Shown piece after piece: positions 6,617-14,338 of a stretch of DNA of 64,000 bases. Under the pieces are notes generated by a model, which was not told where the DNA came from, ran no database searches, and saw nothing but the letters and a program-made list of their open reading frames with translations. Source of the DNA: Friedmanniella luteola (GTDB taxonomy: Bacteria > Actinomycetota > Actinomycetes > Propionibacteriales > Propionibacteriaceae). Made by a program: the position numbers and the translations under genes. Each line of letters opens with the position of its first letter. The first letter of the stretch is position 1. Location of the stretch: contig NZ_LT629749.1 of assembly GCF_900105065.1 (NCBI RefSeq), forward strand, positions 4,340,001-4,404,000, in the 5' to 3' direction.

Positions 6617-9052
6617 CTACGACGACCCCGGACTCACCGCACGATCCGGGCCGAGCCGCTCGACCGTGCCCGCGGCGCCGTCGACGCGGACCCGGTCTCC
6701 CGTGCGCAGCAGCGTCGTCGCGTTGCCGCAGCCGACGACGGCCGGGATCCCCAGCTCGCGGGCGACGATCGCCGCGTGCGACAGCGGGGCGCCGACGTCG
6801 GTGACCACGGCGGCGGCGCGCGGGAAGTAGGGCGTCCAGCCGACGTTGGTGACCGGGGTGACCAGCACCTCGCCGGGCCGCAGGGCGTCGGCGCGGTCGG
6901 GGTCGGTCAGCACCCGCACCGGACCCTCGACCACGCCGGCCGAGCCGGGGAACCCGCGGACGGCGACGTCGGCCGGCCCTCCGACCGGCTCGGGACGGGG
7001 GGACGGCAGGAACAGGTCGGCGCGGCGGTCGGGGTCGGCCGCCCAGCGGAACGGGTCGAACCGGCCCCGGATCAGCCCGGGGTAGGGCGGCAGCGCGCTG
7101 TAGGCGGCGTGCACCGCGCGCCGGCCCGCGGCCAGCCGGGCCGCCGGCGGCTCCCCGGCGAGGGCGCGGAGCAGCTCCGGCAGCTCGAGGAAGAAGACGT
7201 CGTCGCCGAGGCCGGTCAGCTCGCCCGCCCGCAGCGTGAACGCCCGCAGCACGCCGAAGTAGCGGATCACCTCGCTGCGCGCCCGCTCGCGGTCCCGGGC
7301 GATCCGGCCCCAGCGGGTCAGCGCCCGGCCGAGCAGCCGCGCCCGCACCGGGTGCGCGGCCCGGAGCCGCTGCCACGCCGCGTCCCGCGCCTCCCGCTGG
7401 GCCCGCAGCCGGTCCCGGTGGGTCGGGTCGCCGGCCCGCGCCGCCAGCTGGCCCGCCAGCCAGTCCGGGTCCTCCGCCGGGCGCGGCCAGCGGAGCTCGA
7501 ACTCGTGCGGGCCGCGGTGGCCGTACCGGCGGGCGAAGGTGGCGGCGTCGATCTCCCCGCGGGCGAGGGCGTCCAGGCCGTCGAGCAGGCCGAGGCTGGC
7601 CAGCGGGCCGGCCCGCCCGCCCGTCGCCGCGGTGAGCAGGTTGGCGTCGGCGTCGCCGACCAGCCGCTGCAGGCGGTACCGCGTGGTGACGAACGAGGCG
7701 CCGCTGGAGCGGGTGGCGGCGGAGAGCATCCAGCTGACCCGGTGGAACTCCGGCTCGAGCACCGCGGTCCACAGCCGGCCGAGGGCGCCAGGCTCGAGCA
7801 CCGCGGCGATCTCCGCGTGGCGCCGCTCGCACCGCGCGTGGTGGTCGGCGAGGTAGCCGTCGAGACGCCGGGCGTCCCGCCGGGCCTCGCCGAGGACGTG
7901 CAGCGCCATCGGCACCACCGCCGCGAGGACGGCCAGCCGGCGGACCGGCACGGGCGGGATCTCCAGCTCGGGCGGCAGCCGGCCGAAGACCTCCGCCGTC
8001 AGCCGCCGGTAGCGCTGCTCCCCCACCCCGACCACCCGGGACAGCGTCGCCATCACGCTGACGTTGAGGTAGACGCGGCCGCCGATCCGGCCCCAGCCGA
8101 CGTGCGGCGGGATCGAGGCGGTGGCCATCGCGTCGCGCAGGAACACCTGGACCATCGACCAGGTGGCCGGCGTCATCACGTCCGGGATGGCCTCGCCGAC
8201 GTTGGTGCTGGTCCAGAGGAAGTCGCCGCCGAGGCTGTCGTTCCAGGGGTCGGCGGGCGCGGCCGCGGTGACCGGCCGGGCCTGGACCAGGCTCAGCTCG
8301 CCGTCCGCGCGGCACCACTCCACGTCGACGTCGCCGTCGAGCACCTCCTCGACGCGCCGCACCAGGGCGGCGAGCCGACGGGCCTCCGCGGCGGTCAGCA
8401 GGACCGGCACGGGCGGGGTGACGGCCCCGGTGGCCCGGTCCACCCGGATCTCCTCGGCCGCGGCGGTGCCGGCCACCAGCGCCTCCCCGAGCCCGGGCAC
8501 CGCCTCGAGGACGACGGCGCTCCGGTCGCCGTGGACCGGGTCGAGGCTGAAGGCCACCCCGGCCGCGTCGGCGTCGACCTGCCGCTGGACGACGACGGCC
8601 ATCGCCCCCCCGTCCTCGGCCAGGCCGCGGTGCGCGCGGTAGGCGACCGCCCGCACGCCCCGCAACGACCGCCAGCAGGTGAGCACGGCGGCGAGCAGGG
8701 CGTCCTGGTCGCGCACGCCGAGCACGGTGTCCTGCTGGCCGGCGGCCGAGGCGCCGGCCCGGTCCTCGGTGGTCGCCGACGAGCGGACGGCGACGACGTC
8801 GACCGCGAGGTCCCGGTGGGCCTGCCGGAGCGCCGCGGCGACCGGCTCCGGGACCGCGTCGGGCTCGCCGTCCGAGCGCCAGCGCGCGAAGGCGGCCGTG
8901 GTGAGGCAGAAGCCCGCGGGCACGGGCAGCCCCGCCGCGGTCAGCCGGGCGAGCCCGAGACCCTTGCCGCCGACCTCCGCGGCCGTCGCCGTCGCGTCCA
9001 GCCAGCGCACCAGGACGGGGCCGGGGTCCTCAGCCGACGTCGACCCACGCAC
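6617..9052 (-). CDS. PEP/pyruvate-binding dikinase-like phosphotransferase, acceptor unknown
   Basis: An 811-residue protein with the architecture of PEP synthase and rifampin phosphotransferase. The N-terminal ATP-grasp PEP/pyruvate-binding domain (about 1-280) begins VGGKGLGLARLTAAGLPVPAGF and includes VAVRSSATTEDRAGASAAG. A long central domain (about 285-670) contains WTSTNVGEAIPDVMTP and is not like the rifampin-binding domain as I remember it. The swivelling phosphohistidine domain is at the C-terminus, with GAPLSHAAIVARELGIPAVVG and the catalytic His at residue 759. Such enzymes use ATP to phosphorylate the His and pass the phosphate to pyruvate or a small molecule. The GTG start at 9052 lies 23 bases inside the Gfo/Idh/MocA gene, so the two are coupled and may act in one pathway. 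The acceptor could be a sugar acid, pyruvate or a drug. Confidence 0.8.
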   Translation of the reverse strand: MRGSTSAEDPGPVLVRWLDATATAAEVGGKGLGLARLTAAGLPVPAGFCLTTAAFARWRSDGEPDAVPEPVAAALRQAHRDLAVDVVAVRSSATTEDRAGASAAGQQDTVLGVRDQDALLAAVLTCWRSLRGVRAVAYRAHRGLAEDGGAMAVVVQRQVDADAAGVAFSLDPVHGDRSAVVLEAVPGLGEALVAGTAAAEEIRVDRATGAVTPPVPVLLTAAEARRLAALVRRVEEVLDGDVDVEWCRADGELSLVQARPVTAAAPADPWNDSLGGDFLWTSTNVGEAIPDVMTPATWSMVQVFLRDAMATASIPPHVGWGRIGGRVYLNVSVMATLSRVVGVGEQRYRRLTAEVFGRLPPELEIPPVPVRRLAVLAAVVPMALHVLGEARRDARRLDGYLADHHARCERRHAEIAAVLEPGALGRLWTAVLEPEFHRVSWMLSAATRSSGASFVTTRYRLQRLVGDADANLLTAATGGRAGPLASLGLLDGLDALARGEIDAATFARRYGHRGPHEFELRWPRPAEDPDWLAGQLAARAGDPTHRDRLRAQREARDAAWQRLRAAHPVRARLLGRALTRWGRIARDRERARSEVIRYFGVLRAFTLRAGELTGLGDDVFFLELPELLRALAGEPPAARLAAGRRAVHAAYSALPPYPGLIRGRFDPFRWAADPDRRADLFLPSPRPEPVGGPADVAVRGFPGSAGVVEGPVRVLTDPDRADALRPGEVLVTPVTNVGWTPYFPRAAAVVTDVGAPLSHAAIVARELGIPAVVGCGNATTLLRTGDRVRVDGAAGTVERLGPDRAVSPGSS

Positions 9053-10172
9053 GGCTGGCCGCCGAGCGCAGCATGGCGTCGCAGATCGTGGCCGCCCGGA
9101 CGCCGTCGGCGAAGGTGGGCAGGCCCTCGGGCCGCTCGCCGACGCCCGCCTGCGCGTCGATCGCGGCGTAGGAGTCGGCCACGTAGGCCTCGAAGCACTG
9201 GGCGTAGCCCTGCGCGTGACCGGCGGGCAGGGTGGCCAGCCGGCGCTGCTCGGAGGAGCCGTGGTTGGGGTCCCGGACCAGCGTGCGGTAGCCCTCGTCG
9301 TCGCCGAGCAGCAGCTGCTCGGGCAGCTCCTGGTCGAACACCGCGCTCTGCTGCATGCCGTCCACCTCGACCCACAGCCGGTTCTTGCGGCCGGCGGACA
9401 GCTGGCTGATCACCGCGGAGCCGGCCACGTCGGCCGCCGTCCGGAACAGGATGAGCGCGCTGTCCTCGGTGGTGACGTCCACCAGGGGCCCGTCGCTCTC
9501 GAACCCCGTGAAGCTGGCGGCGGTGGCTGCCGGACGCTGCTTGACGCTGATGGAGGTGGTCGCCACGAGGGAGGCGATCCGGTCGCCGGTGACCCACTCG
9601 ACCAGGTCGCACCAGTGCGAGCCGATGTCGCCGAACGCGCGCGACGGACCGCCGGCGACCGGGTCGACCCGCCAGCTCGTCGAGCGGGGGCTCAGCAGCC
9701 AGTCCTGCAGGTAGGTGCCGTGCACGAGGTTGACGGCGCCGAAACCGGGCGACTGCACCCGGGCCCGCAGCTCCCGCGCCATCGGGTGGAAGCGGTAGGC
9801 GAACGGCATGGTGGTGACGACGCCGGTCCGCTCGGCGACCTCCGCGGCGTGCTGCGCGTCCTCCAGGCTGACGCCCAGCGGCTTCTCGCAGAGGACGTGC
9901 TTGCCGGCCTCCATCAGCTGCACCGCGAAGGGCACGTGCGAGGAGTTCGGGGTGCAGATGTGCACCGCGTCGACGTCGCTGGCCGCCACCTCGTCGATGT
10001 CGGCGAAGGCGCGCTCGACGCCCCAGGCCGCCGCGACCTCGCGGGACCGCTCGGGGGTGGAGGCCAGCACGCCCACCACCTCGGCCCCGGCCAGCACGGC
10101 CGCCCGCCGGTGCACCTCACCGATGAGACCCGCCCCGAGGACGGCCACCCGCTTCCGCGTCGAAGAAGTCAT
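9030..10172 (-). CDS. Gfo/Idh/MocA family NAD(P)-dependent oxidoreductase
   Basis: A 380-residue sugar-type dehydrogenase. The N-terminal Rossmann domain has VAVLGAGLIGEVHRRA, ICTPNSSHVPFAVQLMEAGKHVLCEKPLG (the conserved EKP catalytic Lys) and then the C-terminal alpha/beta domain with the GDIGSHWCDLVEW segment carrying the family's conserved Asp-x3-His. It probably oxidises or epimerises a sugar, inositol or sugar acid. It follows the sugar-binding protein gene of the ABC importer by 120 bases, in the same direction, so the imported compound is its likely substrate source. The intergenic region holds a hairpin (10239-10256), so it may be less expressed than the importer. Its 3' end overlaps the dikinase-like gene by 23 bases. 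Confidence 0.88.
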   Translation of the reverse strand: MTSSTRKRVAVLGAGLIGEVHRRAAVLAGAEVVGVLASTPERSREVAAAWGVERAFADIDEVAASDVDAVHICTPNSSHVPFAVQLMEAGKHVLCEKPLGVSLEDAQHAAEVAERTGVVTTMPFAYRFHPMARELRARVQSPGFGAVNLVHGTYLQDWLLSPRSTSWRVDPVAGGPSRAFGDIGSHWCDLVEWVTGDRIASLVATTSISVKQRPAATAASFTGFESDGPLVDVTTEDSALILFRTAADVAGSAVISQLSAGRKNRLWVEVDGMQQSAVFDQELPEQLLLGDDEGYRTLVRDPNHGSSEQRRLATLPAGHAQGYAQCFEAYVADSYAAIDAQAGVGERPEGLPTFADGVRAATICDAMLRSAASRAWVDVG

Positions 10173-10238
10173 GCGCTCACCCTAGGGGTCCACGGCTCGC
10201 CGGAGGCGGACCCGGGTGGCCCTCCGGCGGGCTCGGGG

Positions 10239-10256
10239 GACGGTGCGCGCACCGTC
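10239..10256. other. Intercistronic palindrome between binding-protein and dehydrogenase genes
   Basis: Perfect 18-base palindrome GACGGTGCGCGCACCGTC, extendable by flanking GGG/CCC. It can form a 6-base stem around a GCGCGC loop. No U tract follows, so it is more likely an mRNA-stabilising or partial-attenuation hairpin that favours the upstream binding-protein message than a full terminator. Confidence 0.5.
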
Positions 10257-10292
10257 GCCCGGGCCCGTCGAGGGCTGTCCCGCCGGGTCAGC

Positions 10293-11333
10293 TCAGAAGA
10301 CGCTGTTCGGGTCGTAGTACTCGTCGATGTTCTCGCAGCCGATGCCGACGGCCTTGGTGAAGGACTCCGGCTTGAAGTCGCTCGGCTTGGCCTTGCCCGT
10401 CGCCACGTCCACCGAGATCTTCAGGGCCTGCTCCGCCGCCAGCGACGGCGAGTTCAGCCCGGTCGAGAGGTAGCGACCCTCGCAGCCGCCCTGCTTGATC
10501 AGGGCGAGCGCCTCCTTCTGGCCGTCGGCCGAGGCGGCGACGTAGACGTTCTTGTACTGGTCCTTGCCGTTGACCACGTTGTACGCGCCCAGCGCCATCG
10601 AGTCGTTGAGGCCGAGGATCAGGTCGACGTCCGGGTTGCCGGCCAGCATGGTCTCGGCCGCGACCTGGCCCTTGTCCTGGGCGTAGTCACCCGACTGCTC
10701 GGCCTTGATCTCGTACGGCAGGCCGCCCTCCTCCAGACCGTCCAGGAAGCCCTGCCGCCGGTTCGGCCCGACGAACTCATCGGTCGCCGGCCCCGTCAGG
10801 ATCACCATCTTGATGCTGGTCTTGCCCAGGTCCTTGAACCGCTTCGCGGTCAGGATGCCCGACTCCCGGCCGATGGTCAGGTTGTCGGACTGCACGCTGG
10901 TCATGCCCGTACCCGGGACGCTGGTGTCGATGTAGGTGACGGGGATCTGGGAGGCGATCTGGGTCATCATCTCCTTCTGGCCCTTGACGCTGGTGGCGTT
11001 CACCACCAGCACGTCGGCCCCCTGGCTGATCATCGCCTGCATCTGGTTCATCTGGATGACGGGGTCCTTGTTGGCCGCCTGGAACAGCAGCTTGAAGCCC
11101 TGCTCCTTGGCGATCTGCTCCGACTGCACCTGCATCGCGGCGAAGTACGGGGCCTGCAGCTGCTGCTGCGCGAAGCCGACGACGACGTCGCTCACGTCGG
11201 ACTTGATCCCGTTGGCCGGCCCCTGCGCGGGCGTGCTCGAGGGGTAGATCTGCCCGCAGGCACTCATCATCACCAGCGCGGTCGCGGCCGCGGCGGCGCC
11301 CGCCACCCGGCGGCGACGGTCGGTCGTCCTCAT
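10293..11333 (-). CDS. Sugar ABC transporter substrate-binding lipoprotein (RbsB type)
   Basis: A 346-residue periplasmic-binding-protein type 1 lipoprotein. The start is set at ATG 11333, behind AGGGAG; the longer open frame upstream overlaps the permease gene and is not used. The signal peptide MRTTDRRRRVAGAAAAATAL ends in the lipobox LVMMSACG, with lipidated Cys. The mature protein has the RbsB-like blocks VVVGFAQQQLQAPYFAAM, ISQGADVLVVNATSVKG, ILTGPATDEFVGPNRRQGF, DLILGLNDSMALGAYNVV and VYVAASADGQKEAL. It binds a monosaccharide or cyclitol outside the membrane and delivers it to the permease encoded just upstream. The exact sugar is not deducible. It is the third gene of the importer operon. 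Confidence 0.88.
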   Translation of the reverse strand: MRTTDRRRRVAGAAAAATALVMMSACGQIYPSSTPAQGPANGIKSDVSDVVVGFAQQQLQAPYFAAMQVQSEQIAKEQGFKLLFQAANKDPVIQMNQMQAMISQGADVLVVNATSVKGQKEMMTQIASQIPVTYIDTSVPGTGMTSVQSDNLTIGRESGILTAKRFKDLGKTSIKMVILTGPATDEFVGPNRRQGFLDGLEEGGLPYEIKAEQSGDYAQDKGQVAAETMLAGNPDVDLILGLNDSMALGAYNVVNGKDQYKNVYVAASADGQKEALALIKQGGCEGRYLSTGLNSPSLAAEQALKISVDVATGKAKPSDFKPESFTKAVGIGCENIDEYYDPNSVF

Positions 11334-11362
11334 GCGTGTCTCCCTCAGCATCGAGCGGGTCC

Positions 11363-12391
11363 TCACTTGGCCGCGGGCGTCGTGGAGTCGCTCTTGCGCC
11401 GCCGCGAGAACTGGACGGTGGCGACGGTGACGGCGACCAGGATCAGCGCGCCGCGGAAGGCGTCCTGGAGGAAGGTCGAGACGTTCAGCAGGGAGAGCAG
11501 GTTGGCGATCACCGCGAAGATGATGGTGCCGACCACGGCCCCGAACACCTTGCCGTACCCACCCGACAACCGGGCGCCGCCGATGACGACGGCCGCGATG
11601 GCCTCCAGCTCCAGCAGGTTGCCGGCGGTCGAGGTGCCGCTGGCGAACCGGGCCAGGAAGATCCAGCCGCCGAGCCCCACCAGCAGGCCGGCCAGGATGT
11701 ACACCGACCACAGGGTGCCCTTGACCGGGATGCCCGAGCTGCGGGCGGCGTTGATGTTGGAGCCGATGGCGTAGACCCGGCGGCCCCACACGGTGCGGTA
11801 GAGCAGGAAGGCGATCAGGGCCACCACGGCGAGCCAGATGATCGCCAGCACGGGGATCCCGATGAACGTGGACTGGCCGAGGCGCGCGAAGGACGGCGCC
11901 GCTTCGGGGTTGATCGGGATCCCGTTGCCGTAGGCGTAGACCAGCCCGCGGGCCAAGGCCAGCATGCCCAGGGTCACGATGAAGGGCTCCAGGCCCCGGA
12001 ACGCCACCAGCCAGCCGTTCACCGCACCGACGATGCCGCCGATGACGATGGCGACGACGAGCGCGAGCAGCACGGACGGCCCGCCGAAGAGGCCGGCCGC
12101 GACGACGGCGGCCAGGCCGAGGGCCGAGCCCACGCTGATGTCGATGCCGCCCGTCAGGACGACGATCAGCTCGGCCATCACGACCACGCCGATGATCGAC
12201 ATCTGCAGCAGCAGGTTGGTGATGTTGGTGCCGCTCCAGAAGACGGAGCCGCGGGTGATCGTGGCCACCAGCAGGAGGGCCACGAGGATGTAGAGCGCGT
12301 ACTGGCTCTTCAGCCAGTCGACCACGGCACTGCCGCGGTTCTCCTCGGCCTGGTCGGGTGACGAGGTGGGTGCGGTCGCCGTGGCGGTCAT
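11363..12391 (-). CDS. Sugar ABC transporter permease (RbsC type)
   Basis: A 342-residue inner-membrane permease with 8-10 hydrophobic helices. Family features: MAELIVVLTGGIDISVGSALGLAAVV, the loop GLEPFIVTLGMLALARG, WGRRVYAIGSNINAARSSGIPV (the coupling segment that contacts the ATPase) and AVVIGGARLSGGYGKVFGAVVG. It belongs to the BPD_transp_2 family with RbsC, MglC and YjfF. Only one permease gene is present, so the transporter is a homodimer of this protein with a single fused two-domain ATPase, as in ribose importers. It starts with ATG at 12391, 121 bases after the ATPase gene, across a hairpin at 12428-12453. Confidence 0.9.
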   Translation of the reverse strand: MTATATAPTSSPDQAEENRGSAVVDWLKSQYALYILVALLLVATITRGSVFWSGTNITNLLLQMSIIGVVVMAELIVVLTGGIDISVGSALGLAAVVAAGLFGGPSVLLALVVAIVIGGIVGAVNGWLVAFRGLEPFIVTLGMLALARGLVYAYGNGIPINPEAAPSFARLGQSTFIGIPVLAIIWLAVVALIAFLLYRTVWGRRVYAIGSNINAARSSGIPVKGTLWSVYILAGLLVGLGGWIFLARFASGTSTAGNLLELEAIAAVVIGGARLSGGYGKVFGAVVGTIIFAVIANLLSLLNVSTFLQDAFRGALILVAVTVATVQFSRRRKSDSTTPAAK

Positions 12392-12427
12392 GCGCGAGCT
12401 CCTGTGTCTGCAGTCGGGGAGGAGGCG

Positions 12428-12453
12428 GGCCGGGACGCGCGGGGCGCGTGGCC
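12428..12453. other. Intercistronic hairpin between ATPase and permease genes
   Basis: Stem GGCC and ACGCGC pairing with GCGCGT and GGCC around a GGG loop, with a small internal bulge. It lies in the 121-base gap in the middle of the importer operon. It probably tunes relative expression rather than ending transcription; no U tract is seen. Confidence 0.4.
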
Positions 12454-12512
12454 GGCGTCGTGCGGGAGCGCGGTCGGGGCGGGGCGGGGCGACCTCACGG
12501 CTCGGCCGGTCA

Positions 12513-14075
12513 TCACTGCTCGGCCTCGTCGCTGTGCAGGGCTGTCCGGATCAGGGCGTCGGTGTCGGTGCCCTCGTCGTCGGGGTTGAACTCACCGACG
12601 ATCTTGCCGTTGCGCATGACGAGGATCCGGTGGCACAGGGAGAGCAGCTCCTCGGCCTCGCTGGAGACCACCAGCACGCCCTTCCCGCGGGCGGCGACCC
12701 GGTGGATGATCTGGTAGATGTTCGCCCGGGCGCCCACGTCGATGCCCTTGGTCGGCTCGTCGAGGACGACGAAGTCCGGGTCGGCCTCCAGCCACTTGGC
12801 CACGACGACCTTCTGCTGGTTGCCACCGCTGAGCGAGCTCGTGTAGGTCTTCGGGCCGCCCTTGACCTGGAACTCCTTGATCAGCTCGCGGATCCTGGAC
12901 TTCTCCCGCTTGCCGTCCACCACGCCGCCCCTGGCCATCTTGGGGAGCACGACCAGGCTCATGTTCTCGCCGTTGTCGAAGTCCTTGACGAAGCCCTCGA
13001 GCCGGCGGTCCTCCGTCAGGTAGGCGATGCCCTTCTTGAGAGCCGTGCCGGGCGAGTCGAGCACCACCTCCTGTCCGCGGACCGTGATGGTGCCCTCGAC
13101 CGCCCGCTTCTGCCCGGTGATGGTGCGCGCCACGGACGACCGGCCGCTGCCGACCAGGCCGTAGAGGCCGACGATCTCGCCCGGGTTGACGTCGAAGGAG
13201 ACGCCCTTGGCCGTGCCACCCCACAGGTTGCGCACCGCGACCACGGGCTCGGCGTCGACCACGTCCACCGCGTCCGGCCGGTCCAGCGCCTTCAGGGCCT
13301 GCCCGATCATCAGGGTGGTGATCTCGTCCTGGTCGGTGTCGGCGGTCCGGAGGACCTCGATCAGCTTGCCGTTGCGCAGCACCGCGATGCGGTCGCACAT
13401 GGCGAACACCTCGTTGAGCCGGTGCGAGACGAAGATGATCGACGTCCCCGCCGCCTTCTCGCGGGCGACGAGGTCGAGGATGTCCTTGAAGTGCTCCTCG
13501 CTGGTCGACGCGGTCGTCTCGTCCAAGATCATGATCTTGTGGTGGGTGACCGCCGCCCGGCTGAGGGACAGCATCTGCCGCTGACCCGGGCCGAGGTCGC
13601 CGGCCAGCTGGTTGGTGCGCAGGTGGCCGAGGCCGACGTCACGGAGCACCTCACGGGTCTCCTGGCTGTTGGTGTCGACCTTCTGCGCCCAGGGCCGGAT
13701 GTCCTTGCCGCTGCGCAGCTTGTACAGCCAGACGTTCTCCCCGACGGTGAAGTCGTCGATGATCAACGGCTCCTGGTGCATCATCAGCACACCGGCCTGC
13801 TCGGCCTCGGCGGCGTTGCGCACCGGGTGGTCGAACCCCGTGACCTTGATCTCGCCCTCGGTCGGGGTCTCCACCCCGGCCAGCAGCTTGGCGAAGGTCG
13901 ACTTGCCGGCGCCGTTGGCGCCGCAGATCGCGAGCACCTCGCCCCGGTAGCCCTCCAGGTCCACCCCGTCGAGGGCCTTCACCCCCGGGTAGTGCTTCTT
14001 GACCCCCACGGCCTTGAAGGCCAGCTCGCCCGCGGGTGCCCCGGCCTGCTCGTCCTCACGCTCTACCGCTACCAC
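12513..14075 (-). CDS. Sugar ABC transporter ATP-binding protein (RbsA/MglA type)
   Basis: A 520-residue protein with two ABC ATPase domains. The first (about 15-255) has a full Walker A GANGAGKST, the signature LGPGQRQMLSLSRA and Walker B IMILDETTAS. The second (about 265-510) has a degenerate Walker A (GLVGSGRSSVART), the signature LSGGNQQKVVVAKWL and VVLDEPTKGIDVGAR, the asymmetry typical of the CUT2 importer class. It powers uptake of a monosaccharide through the permease encoded next. The start is GTG at 14075. It is the first gene of an operon running ATPase, permease, binding protein, dehydrogenase and dikinase-like protein. A promoter and operator-like palindrome lie just upstream at 14105-14141. 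Confidence 0.92.
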   Translation of the reverse strand: MVAVEREDEQAGAPAGELAFKAVGVKKHYPGVKALDGVDLEGYRGEVLAICGANGAGKSTFAKLLAGVETPTEGEIKVTGFDHPVRNAAEAEQAGVLMMHQEPLIIDDFTVGENVWLYKLRSGKDIRPWAQKVDTNSQETREVLRDVGLGHLRTNQLAGDLGPGQRQMLSLSRAAVTHHKIMILDETTASTSEEHFKDILDLVAREKAAGTSIIFVSHRLNEVFAMCDRIAVLRNGKLIEVLRTADTDQDEITTLMIGQALKALDRPDAVDVVDAEPVVAVRNLWGGTAKGVSFDVNPGEIVGLYGLVGSGRSSVARTITGQKRAVEGTITVRGQEVVLDSPGTALKKGIAYLTEDRRLEGFVKDFDNGENMSLVVLPKMARGGVVDGKREKSRIRELIKEFQVKGGPKTYTSSLSGGNQQKVVVAKWLEADPDFVVLDEPTKGIDVGARANIYQIIHRVAARGKGVLVVSSEAEELLSLCHRILVMRNGKIVGEFNPDDEGTDTDALIRTALHSDEAEQ

Positions 14076-14104
14076 CGTCTGCCGCTCCCTCGCTCACCGT
14101 GATC

Positions 14105-14141
14105 TGTGATGCAGCACACAGGCTTCCCCGGCAGAAGTCAA
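14105..14141 (-). promoter_or_regulatory. Importer operon promoter with CRP-like palindrome
   Basis: On the minus strand TTGACT (14136-14141), a 17-base spacer and TGTGCT (14113-14118) form a credible promoter. The palindrome TGTGA-TGCAGC-ACACA (14105-14120) matches nine of ten positions of the actinobacterial CRP/GlxR half-sites. It overlaps the -10, which would fit repression, or a site for another regulator. No regulator gene is adjacent. Confidence 0.45.
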
Positions 14142-14338
14142 GAATCGGCGCCAGGCGTGCCGATGCCAGACGATCGGGGCACGTCGACGGCCCGCGGTCC
14201 GCGAGAGCGGTCGTCCTGCACGACGAAGCGGGCCGTCGCGGACCCCACCGACGCGGGCCGGTCCCCGTCCCCGGGCCTCACAGCGACGCCACAGACCGCT
14301 GCCCGACCCGGCACAGCCAGGGTGTCGAGGCTGGGCCC

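Noticed and set aside
6485-9409. A 974-codon plus-strand frame across the dikinase-like gene
   Set aside because: Shadow of the minus-strand gene: low-complexity Arg/Gly/Pro protein, whereas the minus frame has ATP-grasp and phosphohistidine motifs.
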